Below are positions 12,539-64,000 of a stretch of 64,000 nt of DNA, piece after piece (positions within the stretch are counted from its first letter, which is position 1; each line of letters begins with the position of its first letter). A program made the translations under genes and the position numbers. Location: positions 1,744,001 through 1,808,000 of the forward strand of contig NC_134110.1 of NCBI RefSeq assembly GCF_040939455.1, in the 5' to 3' direction. Origin of the DNA: Microcebus murinus. Taxonomy: Eukaryota; Chordata; Mammalia; Primates; Cheirogaleidae. Below the pieces are notes generated by a model. It worked only from the letters and a program-made list of their open reading frames with translations, did not search any database and was not told the origin of the DNA.

Positions 12539-14081
12539 TTACGGGAGCCGGCTTGGAGACTGGTTACCAGGCAGGGGGAGGGAACAACCGCCGGCCACCT
12601 GGGTGGGAGACAGTTTGGGTTGGAAGACGCAGGCGTGTGAAGGGTCAGGAAGGATTCATCCTTCCTTTTGTGCGCAAGAGGCTCCGCTGGCCTGCGGGGG
12701 GACACTGGGATTGCTGTCCCGGGCCCCACACCAAGACGCTGAGTGCCAAAATGTGGGGGACTGTGGGGCTGAGCAGTGTGTGCCGTTGGTTCAACTTCCT
12801 TTGAACAGGGCCTTCTAAGGCCAGCCCTGAGCCCCCCAGAGAAAGCTTTCTCTCCAACGTGGCATTGCATTTTCCCAGCTAATCTGGGGGAAGAAGAGCT
12901 TCCACTTCCCAAGATTCTCCTGCCAAATCAGCCGGCCTCACCGGCCAAGCGATTGCTAAATCGTGTTTCGGGCTCGGGCCTTTTTACAAAGAGGATGAAA
13001 AGAAAGAAATGTAACAATAAACAGACTTTCAGTCTGCTGATGTGAAAATTGAAACAGATGTACATCTAATCATTTGTTTTCGGTCTGATTGTACACGTAG
13101 CGATGCTCATTGTGGAAAACATGGCAAATACAGAAAAGTGCAAGAAAGCATTCGTGGCCCCATCACGAAACACAGTCTCGCTAATCCGGGGGGCAGGACC
13201 TGGCGTTTCCCACCTGCTGCCCCGTCCTCCGTACTTGGAGCCCGGCCTAGTGCAGAGTAAGCGGCTGGCAAACATTTGTCGAGTATTAGAATGTCACTAT
13301 TCTGGTGTATTTATTTTCAGCCTCTTTTCTATGTATGTTTTACATGATTGCGGTTAGACTCTATTCATAACATAGCATCTTTTATTAACTTACCGTGTTA
13401 ACACGGGTGTGCCTATGCCACAAACACTCGTTATAAACATGTTTAAACATGCTTAGTATGCCATGTCCTGTGTGCATTTCATTAACTTGTTTGCTTACTA
13501 GATATTCGGGGAAAGACATACATGTCAAGGCACGCTGCCAATAAGTCTTGCCCTTGTACAGGGAGACCTAGTGGCTGTTCTCCTAGGCTCCTCTATGTTC
13601 AGTGGACCCCAAAAAAGTCACTGAAGCCACATTCTATCATTCAGACTTGGACAGTCCCCCTGGGGTGCGTGGAGCAGGTGGAACAGCGCCAGAGGGAAGT
13701 CTTGAAATTAGAGTCAGGATGTGACCTCTAGGCTGTTATAATTAAGAACTAGCTTTTTGAATATTGCATTGTATGAAGCAGCAAATTCAAAGAACTAGTC
13801 CTTATGCTAAGTTCTGGAAACACAGAGGTTCAAGAATTCAGCTGAGCTAAATCGCCTTCTATACAGTCCCTGCTTCCCCTCTGGTCAGAGACCCTTTCTC
13901 CCGGGTTAGCATAGCGCCCTCTGCTGCTGACTGTGAAAACTAGCGCCTTCCGGCTGCGATCTCTGAGTTTAACACTGACTTCCGCGAGAAATAAAAGGGA
14001 TGTGATGTGTGGGTTTTTGCAGGATTCCCTTGTTTCACAACTGGATACAGTTTTTTTTGTTTTTTTTTTTAAAAAGACTAC
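12539..14081. other. No recognisable gene; diverged repeats possible
   Basis: GC falls from about 12980 onward. A short stretch near 13220-13290 resembles the 3' end of an L2/MIR element. No exon supported. Confidence 0.35.
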
Positions 14082-15060
14082 GAGTGGACTTCCGGCTCCA
14101 GATGGCTACAGAGTACCCTTGATTAACTCCTCCACTTGTTAGAAATTTCTGTCTATCAAAATCCAAAAGGAACATACAACTAGGGGGAAATGCAGGTCAG
14201 AGTGGGAACCCAGGGAAAGGGGCCAACACACGGTGGAACCCACGAGAGCTTCCTGCATGACATAGTGCAGGTGAGATGGGACTCAGGGGGGCTCGTTAGG
14301 CTGCCATTCGCCACGGGAGAGAAATGCCAGGGGTGAGGGGGCAGATGCCAGCAGAGCCCCTGTATCCCCAGCTCACAGTGGCAGGAGCTGGAGCCCAGGG
14401 CGGGTTACTGGGCGCTAGTGAGAGGCAAGGCAAATTTCCCTCCACTGGCAAATGCACCAGGTGCTGGGCTGCAGACACTGGGCACGGGAGATTCACCAGG
14501 CTTTGCCAAGCCCGGCTTGTAACAAAGGCAGTCGTGTCCGTTACGAGAGTGCCAGGTGCCCCCACAAATTCTCCCCTGGAACACTATGTCCCAGAAAGCA
14601 CTTAAGCCATCTAGACCTGCGGTCCCCAAGCCCCAGGCCGAGGCCCGGTACCAGTCCACGGCCTGTTAGGAACTGGGGCGGGCATCACGCCTGAACTCTG
14701 CCACCCCCACCCCGTCCGTAGAAAACTTGCCTTCCATGAAGCCGGTCCCTGGTGCCAAAAAGGTTGGGGACCGCTGCTCTAGAGTTTCCAGGCGGAGCGA
14801 CCAATGTCCTAGGATGCTGGACTTAGCCAATCGCTCCAATGCAACAACCACAGAAAGACATTCTCAGACATGCAAACGTTCAGAGAACTTTCCAGAAAGA
14901 ACACCTCTCCCAAACTCATCATGATTATAGCAGTAATGCGATCAACATAACTCAAGAATTCAGTGGAGATCATTGTGGTTAATAGATTTATAAAATAGAA
15001 TGACAATTGGAAACAACCCCAGAAAGAAAAGTAAAAATGAGTATCATCCTCCTCCTCCTC
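14082..15060 (+). mobile_element. LINE-1 5' region fragment, sense, with transposon insertion
   Basis: Begins after a T/A-rich run with ACTTCCGGCTCCAGATGGC, like the start of primate LINE-1 5' UTRs, and continues to words such as GACATTCTCAGACATGCAAA typical of the 5' UTR/ORF1 border. Interrupted by the hAT-like element at 14617-14776. Assignment is by resemblance only. Confidence 0.45.
14617..14776 (-). mobile_element. hAT-like non-autonomous DNA transposon, copy 2
   Basis: Same family as 8573-8857 but inverted and internally deleted (160 bases). Ends CTGCGGTCCCCAA / TTGGGGACCGCTG, flanked by imperfect 8-base duplication ATCTAGAC / CTCTAGAG. Confidence 0.75.
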
Positions 15061-15403
15061 AACCCCCATTCCTGTGCCTTCTATCTCTAAAATCCCGGGC
15101 GAGGAAAGAAAGGAAAGTAAAAGTCTCAAATTCTGAGCTTACATGAGGAAGAATCATGTTTTCTGTTTCATGGTCGACTCAGATAGGGAAATGAACTCAA
15201 GCATGTTTAATATACTGCTTGTAGACTCAGTATTACAAAAGATGTTTCCGAATCATTAGTATAAAAAAGGAGCAAAGAAAATCCATCACTATGGCAAGGT
15301 GGGAAGGTAGAAAAAGGGTAAGAGAACCATCAGCAGATTTAACTTAGGGATATGGATTTTAAAAGCCCTAAATTAAATCTTTGCATATAGAAGTCAGCAA
15401 TAC
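15061..15403. other. No recognisable feature
   Basis: AT-rich unique sequence. Confidence 0.4.
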
Positions 15404-15717
15404 AGGCTGGACAGGGTCATATTAACAGCTCACGCCTGTAATCCTAGCACTTGTGGAGGCCAGGGCGGGAGCATGCCCTGAGGCCGGGAGTCGAGACCAC
15501 CCTGAGAAACAGAGACATCTGTTTTTACAAAAAACAAAAAAGTAAAAAAGCTAGCCAGGTGCGGTGTTGTGCGCCTGTAGTGCTAGCCACTTAGGAGGCT
15601 GAGGCAGGAGGATGGCTTCGGCTCAGGAGTTTGAGGCTGCAGTGAGCCACGATCCCACCACTGCAGCCCAGCCCCTGCGGCAGAGGGAGGCCCTGTCTCA
15701 AACACAAAGAGAAGAGA
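15404..15717 (+). mobile_element. Alu SINE, old (AluJ-like)
   Basis: Diverged dimeric Alu, with middle A-rich segment (AAAAAACAAAAAAGTAAAAA) and decayed tail. No lemur linker. Confidence 0.8.
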
Positions 15718-16316
15718 AGAAATCAGCAATATAATTAATAAAGCCATAAAACCCTCAAGAATGCATGAATGGTTCAGTGTGAAGGAATTCATGCATATAG
15801 TGTCCACGCAGCAGACGTTTGTAGGGGCCTGCTGTGCGGGTGGTGGCAGAATGATGTCCCTTAATCCCTCCCTCTCTACTGTACCTCCCAGGCCCGTCCG
15901 CGTCTCTCCCTGGCTCTTTCTTCCTGGCACTTGTGTCATTCTCTGTGATTCTTTCGCCGTTACTTCTTCCCGTGCGTGTGGTCCGTCCTCCCTCGCGAAA
16001 CGCCGTCTCCCCACGCCAGCGTCCTGTCTGCATGTTCACGGCTGTCTTCCCGACGCCGGACGCAGAGCTGACAGGTCCACTCCATGTCCCTGTCACGTAT
16101 GTTCGCTCAACGTTCTCATGAGGTGTGTGCACCCCTGTGCCGGTGGGGACGGCATCGATTCTCGACCCTTGGCCTTGGGGTGCCTGTCACTCAGCGGGGG
16201 ACACAGAGGGTCCAGAAAGTGCTTCCACGGTCAGCTTCAAACTCCCATGTTGCCGAGTGCGTTTTTCTGCTCCAGCAGAACTTGCCGGGGGGTAAAAGGC
16301 GGGACTTGTTTTGCAG
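15718..16316 (+). other. IL16: Intronic sequence before window exon 1
   Basis: Leads into the TTTTGCAG acceptor at 16316. No first coding exon (start of the long form) found here. Confidence 0.5.
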
Positions 16317-58999
<42,683 letters not shown>

Positions 59000-59283
59000 G
59001 CGGGACACCAGGCTGAAGCCAAAGCCGACAGCACGCGGCTCCCGCAACTGCAGATTCTCAGGGTCTCTGCCCACCCCGCCCGGAGCGGGGAGCAGGGGGT
59101 GCTTTTCCGTGGCTGCTGCCCAGGCCCAGGCCTTCTGGGACACCACCCAGCAAGAGGGTTGTCCCAGAAGTAAGGGCAGAGTCGCACTGGGGTGGCCGAC
59201 ACAAACTGTAGACTATGTATAGAGAGAGCTTGATGAAAATATTGTGGTGCCGTTAATAAAACGGATATATTACAATTTGATAT
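59000..59283 (+). other. IL16: IL16 3' UTR
   Basis: Short 3' UTR of about 280 bases, taken to end some 20 bases after the AATAAA. The exact cleavage site is not visible. Confidence 0.75.
59255..59260 (+). promoter_or_regulatory. IL16: IL16 polyadenylation signal AATAAA
   Basis: Canonical AATAAA 256 bases after the stop codon, followed by GT-rich sequence (TGTGTCCTG, TGTGTGTTTGTC) within 100 bases. It is the first canonical hexamer after the stop. Confidence 0.85.
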
Positions 59284-62200
59284 AAAATCTGTGTCCTGCT
59301 TTGCAAAATGTTCCCAGCACTGTAACTGTGCAACTTTTCACCCCCAAACCACAACATCTGTGTGTTTGTCTCGTGAATCTGCAAGGTGGGCAGGGCTTGG
59401 AAGGAGCAGCTCCTCTCCGCTCCACCTGGCGCCAGCTGGGGTCACGCAAAGGCTGGGGACCGTGAAGGTCCATCCACTTGTGCGTCTGGTAGCGGACGTT
59501 GGCTGCTGGCCTCAGTGCTTACAGGTGGCCTCTCCCCGTGGGCCAGGCTTCCTCACGACGTGGTGCCTGGGTTCCCAGGCCGGCACCCGGGGGTGCGAGA
59601 GCCAGGTAGACACTGCACCTGCTTACGCCCTGCCTCGTGAGTCGCGCACCTTCCAGCTCTGTGCTCTGTCGGTTAGAGTCGGCACAGACCTGCCCGGGTT
59701 TAAGGGGAGGGGAAACAATTGCTGGGCCACTTCTGGAAAATGCAATCTGTCACACAAGACATTTGCCAAGTTGTCCGTAGTTGAGCTGGAGAAGCGATCC
59801 TCAGGCGGGAGCGAGGCAGCCAGGCCAGCAAGCACAGGACTGACGGGAGGCTCAAGGCTCAGAGGGGAGGTGAGCCGAGAGGATGAGCCCCACGAACATC
59901 ACAGGGCCGGATAAAAATTGCTGCTTCTCGCCTGCCACGTGCCAAGCCCTGCTCAAGCTTAGACAGGTGTCTTTAGCGAACGCAGACGCTTCTAAAGCTC
60001 GAGGTTCTGTGCCAGGGCCCTGATGTGGGCACCAAGACACGGGACAGCGAGTGGCTTGTCCAGCTGTGAGTGACAGGCAGGGACTGAGTCCTCTCTTCCG
60101 TGATTTGGTGACAGAAACAGGCCTACAGGCTGTAAGTGCAGAGCACTGTAGGGAAAACACCCGAGTGCCCGACCCAAGGGGTATTTGGCTTGGTCGTTTC
60201 TCCGTGCCTGGCTGCCAAGCTCAGGACAAGGAAATGTGACTTTGCATCAGCAACTGCCAGCGCCCCTTGACTGTCTGGGCCAGGCGTGGGTCCCTCCCCG
60301 GCCCTGCTCCTGTGGAGTAAGGATGAGGAGACCTGCCACCAACCAGAGTAGCTGTGCCCAGGATATACCAAGGGGACCATGTTAACATCATCTGGTGGCT
60401 TTGCCAGGGTCCACAGGAAGGTAAGAGCCCGATTCCTGGAAGTGGACTCGGAAAACCCAGCTGGGGTGCTAATCTTCACGTAACCCCTTTAGTGACGCTG
60501 GAGAGGAACATGGTGACCAGCAGCAGGTGTGACCCAGTCCCACAGCCACTCCCCAGGGGCTGACGTGCCTGTGCTGGGCAAGGGGCTGGGAGAGATAGAG
60601 GGCTCACCCTGCCTGCACCCTCCCCACCTGTGCACATGGTGACGTTCCTACAGGCGAGAATCCAGTCTCATCCAGCGGCCAGGCGCTGAGCCCGGGCAAG
60701 CCCAGGGAAGGGGAAGGGTCTCCACCAAGACCGGAAGGTGGGGACAGGGCAGAGCTGGGGCCCCGAGGAAGACCCCCTAGGAGACCAGGCCAGGCGGGAG
60801 GGTGGACGGGGCAGAGGTCACCTGCAGACTAGGCTCAGACCCAGGTGGGCCCAGGGTCCTCCCACGGCCTGCTCCTGTCTCCCCCTTCGCTGGCTGGGAT
60901 GGGGCCTCCGAGGGCTCAACTGCCGGGGCCCCGGGTTTCCGGCCTCCAGGCTGACGTGGGGCTCCGGGTCCGGGACCAGCAGGAGGGCCGGCTCCCGCCC
61001 AGCCAGCCCGTGCACAGCTCACGGGGCACGGGAAGCGGCGCCTTTGGATGTCTCCAGCCAAACACTGCGGACGGCGCAAACCCGTGGATGGAGCATGGAC
61101 GCGGCTCTCGGGGCGGCGCCCGTCTCTGCCCGCCCAGCACCGCGCCGATTCGCACGGCCCCGCCCCTGCCCCCGCCCGCGCTCCAGCAGGCCTCGCTGGG
61201 GTTGGTGTGCGGGCCCTGCTCTTTCCCTCAAACACAGGAATCAAGGCAGAGACGTCACGTGCCCATCCAGGAGCGGGTTTCCAGGGCAGCGCTCGGCCAC
61301 GCGCAGGCTTTCTGCTCCTCGCCCAGGACGGAGCCAGCCGGCCGATGCCGCAGCCGCGAGCGGGAGCAAGGCCGGCGCAGCGCAGCCCTGGCGGGGGAGG
61401 CGCGTCGCTGGCGGGCCGGCCTTCCACCCGCGCGGCAGGGCTGCCCCCTCTTGGTGAGACCACGACCTCCCGGGGCCTGGCGCCCACAGGGGCAGGCGTG
61501 GCAGCTCCCGGCTGCTGCACCCGGAACTGGCCGGACTGGGAGACCAACTCGCGAGGAGCTGACACAGAGCCGTGCTTGGCGCAGAGGAGGGACCCAGCAG
61601 GTACTCACTGGACGAATGACGAGTGACCTACAAGCCAATTCTGGAATCTGATGAGATTTCTGGATGATGAAAGGGCGATGGCAGGATGGTCTCACTGGCT
61701 CGGCTGCGGGGCGCGTAGTTGTTCTAGAACACAGAACGAGGGCGCTGCCCGCCCCCTGACACCAAGCCGCTGTGTCGTGAAGCTCGTCACGCCTTGGGAC
61801 ATGCAAGAGACAGTCATCCCGGGACTCCTGGGTGGGGGCGCGGTCACTATGTAACACAAGGGGCATGTGTTCCTTTTGGAGGAGCAGAGGCCGAGGGCTT
61901 GGAATCTCCTGCACCAGAGACAGGCGCTGGGAACTGCGAGAGGCAGGGACCCTGCTCGGACACCTGAGACCTGTTCACAAGGCAGGCGGTGGAAGCGCAG
62001 GGGAGGTGGCCGGGGGTGGGAGAGGGTCCCTGTCCGGACGGTGTGGCCAGACCAGAGAGAGGACAAGGACGTCACGGGGCTGCCACGGCCCCGCCCAGGT
62101 GCTCGCTCGCTGGGACGACACCGCGTGGGCTGGCCCCCGGGGTGGCGCAGTCTGGGTGCAGGGTCTAGAACGAGGAGTGGAGCCGACGGCCGAGCTGCAT

Positions 62201-62559
62201 CCTTCCGGACAGCGACACGGCCCGGCCGGGGCCTGCAGGCCGAGAACTGCTGCCTCCCTCGGCCTCTGCAGCGGAGGACAGGGAAGGAAGGCCAAGGCCC
62301 AGGGAGGGAAGAGGAGGCTCTTTGCTCAGCGCTCCCCGTGCAGACACCAACGCTCGCTTGTTCAGTCACTTGCAAAGGGGAGTCACCCTGGAGGCTGCAG
62401 GTGTGGCCTGGGAGGGTCCCCACCGCCTGGTCCACCGGGAACGGGAAGACCAACTCACAGAGGGGACACAGAGAGGGGAACCCCCAGTACAAACGAAGAC
62501 ACAACAAAAGGAATATCGAAATTATTTTTCCTTAATGCTTATCCCATTCTTACACCATC
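59284..62559. other. IL16-STARD5 intergenic region
   Basis: No gene supported. 60840-61560 is CpG-rich, with long open frames on both strands that show no recognisable domain; 59920-60100 may hold a diverged MIR. No Alu lies in this stretch, in contrast to the introns. Confidence 0.6.
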
Positions 62560-63016
62560 ACTTCCCAAGCTGACATCTTTTTAAGGGGAAAAATCTTGTG
62601 GGATGCTAAAAACATAACGGGGGTCTCTATCAGAAAATACATTTGGGGTCCGGGGCCCAGGTCTGGGGGAGCTCCAGGTGCTGAAAAGACAGCGGGGCGT
62701 CTGGTTGTCAGTGCCGGTGACGGTCTCCTCGAGGGACAGGGACACGGTCTCTGAGAGGGGCCGGCAGCGGGAGGCTCTGGCGTCACGTGGGCCGGTGGCC
62801 GGGGCCTGGGTGCGCCCTGCCCGGGGGCGCGAGTGCCGGCTCCTCCCGCGCCCGCCCTGGCGGAGAAGGAGGGGGAGGGTGGCCGCTGCCTCTGGCTGCT
62901 GTCCCCCGAGCACCGCCGCCCACCGGTGAGTTCTGGGTGCACCCAGGCACTCTGGCGCCCCAGCCGCCCGAGCTCCTTGGTGACGCACGGCAGCTCTTGG
63001 CCAGCGCGGGACGGCG
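62560..63016 (-). other. STARD5: Probable STARD5 3' UTR (end undefined)
   Basis: Sequence downstream of the STARD5 stop on the minus strand. I found no AATAAA or ATTAAA on that strand in this stretch, so the true transcript end is not determined; the lower bound given is arbitrary, where base composition becomes AT-rich. Confidence 0.3.
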
Positions 63017-63164
63017 TCAGGCGTGGAGCTGCTTCAGGGCCTTCTGCAGGTTGGCGTAGAAGCCGGCCATGCTGCGGGGGAAGAAAGAGTCCACCACGCC
63101 GCGCGGGAGGTAGCCGCCCAGGTCGCTCTGGAAGAAGGTGACCAGCCTGGTCTTGCCGGGCTCC
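63017..63164 (-). CDS. STARD5: StAR-related lipid transfer protein 5, last coding exon
   Basis: STARD5 is a soluble START-domain protein that binds sterols or bile acids in the cytosol. Read on the minus strand, acceptor CTTTGCAG lies just above 63164; the exon encodes EPGKTRLVTFFQSDLGGYLP, then RGVVDSFFPRSMAGFYANLQ and KALKQLHA, with TGA at 63017-63019. This is the last strand and C-terminal helix that closes the START lipid pocket. The VVDSFFPRSM and FYANLQKA blocks match what I recall of human STARD5. The convergent arrangement with IL16 agrees with the known neighbourhood on human chromosome 15. Earlier exons lie beyond the right edge. Confidence 0.93.
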
Positions 63165-64000
63165 CTGCAAAGAAGGACAGCAGAGCTGGGGGGCGTATCA
63201 GTGACAGGGGATGGGCATGGGCAGGCGGGGGAGCCCGGCCCAGCAGGAAGGGCCGGTCCGCGGTGATTGCGCCTAACCCCCGCCCCGCCCACGGCCCGGG
63301 TCCCCTCTGGACCCGCGCACCTTCCGGAAGGTAACACGTCCTCTTGTTGGGGACAGACTCTGCAAACCCGCCAGGGAGGACTCCTCACCCCCAGCCCCAA
63401 GAGGCGGTTGTCCGCTCCCCGATTCTTCCGGCAAATGCTTTCGGAAAACCCGCCCTGTGCCCGCCCGGGAGGAGCTGGCAGGCGCTGCCCTTCCTCTGCG
63501 TGGGGCCTGGCACCTCCGGGGTTCCCGGGACCTTTCCAGGGGTCTGCAAGGCCAAAGCTAGTTCACAACAGCACTAAGATGCGACTGTTTTCAGTTTCCT
63601 TCTTTCATAACCAACCAACCACAGGGCGGAGTTTTCCAGAAGCATGTCACCACAGACCAAGCGCACGGGCAGGTATGGACTGTAGCAAACCTGACTCGAA
63701 AGAAATTGGCAAAACCGCACAAATGTCGCCGCTCTTTTCACTGCTTTTTGTTTTGAAAGATAGTTATTTTGCATAAAAATGCTACTTATGTTAGTATGTA
63801 ATGTATTTTTGTTGTGACATTATTTAAGGAGTTTCCCAGTGTTAAAGACATGAAACTACGACAGCTGCAACCCTAACGAAAGCATGCTGGAGCCCTCCGT
63901 CACGTTCAAGGGCGTCCTGTGAGACCTCAGGCCGCGATTTTGAGAACCGCTGGTTTAGGGAGCCGACACCTAACTTGAGCACACGTGAGGGGACTCTGCC
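63165..64000 (-). other. STARD5: STARD5 intron (partial)
   Basis: Intron sequence before the last STARD5 exon. I see no exon, tandem repeat or clear mobile element; the right 300 bases are AT-richer. No match to the preceding START-domain exon is present. Confidence 0.6.

Noticed and set aside
60738..61914. Overlapping 190-270 residue frames on both strands in the intergenic CpG-rich block
   Set aside because: High GC content removes stop codons in several frames at once; compositions are R/P/G/A-rich and no family is recognisable.

Overview
The window is primate nuclear DNA, most likely from a lemur. Many of its Alu copies carry a linker (GAAAGAAATTAATTGGCC followed by AACTAAAAATATATAG) and a right-arm signature (AGCTAGGCTGACGCCACGG) that I associate with strepsirrhine rather than human-type Alu; older AluJ-like copies, LINE-1 fragments and MIR fragments are also present. 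There is no bacterial or viral gene content. Nearly all long open frames outside the exons named here are by-products of GC-rich or tandem-repeat sequence.

Two genes can be supported. The plus strand holds the 3' part of IL16 (pro-interleukin-16): 17 coding exons from 16317 to the stop codon at 58999, each with GT/AG borders and matching phases, then a short 3' UTR with AATAAA at 59255. The first coding exon (N-terminal about 100 residues) must lie upstream. The exons encode four PDZ domains, a long proline/serine-rich middle part, the internal ATG (47938) used by the short pro-IL-16 form, and the C-terminal secreted cytokine. The minus strand holds the last coding exon of STARD5 (63017-63164), so the two genes converge with about 3.7 kb between their stop codons.

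Layout: 1-5000 is AT-rich and dominated by old LINE-1 and Alu; 5000-16300 is GC-richer and holds a 24-bp minisatellite, a LINE-1 3' end broken by three Alus, two small hAT-like elements and a 1.1 kb 18-bp minisatellite. From 16300 to 59280 is IL16, whose introns carry Alus, two copies of a TA-flanked DNA transposon remnant, a 1.1 kb polypyrimidine tract, an LTR-like block and a small retroposed RNA. From 59280 to 64000 are the intergenic region and the STARD5 end.

Three points about IL16 deserve attention: a one-base insertion in the PDZ2 exon that breaks the long-form reading frame but would spare the short form; a proline directly after the aspartate at the caspase-3 processing site; and RRTG in place of RRKS near the C-terminus. 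No clearly new molecular system is present; the most unusual structures are the TA-flanked elements with a conserved acidic peptide, the retroposed H/ACA-like RNA fragment and the large minisatellite.
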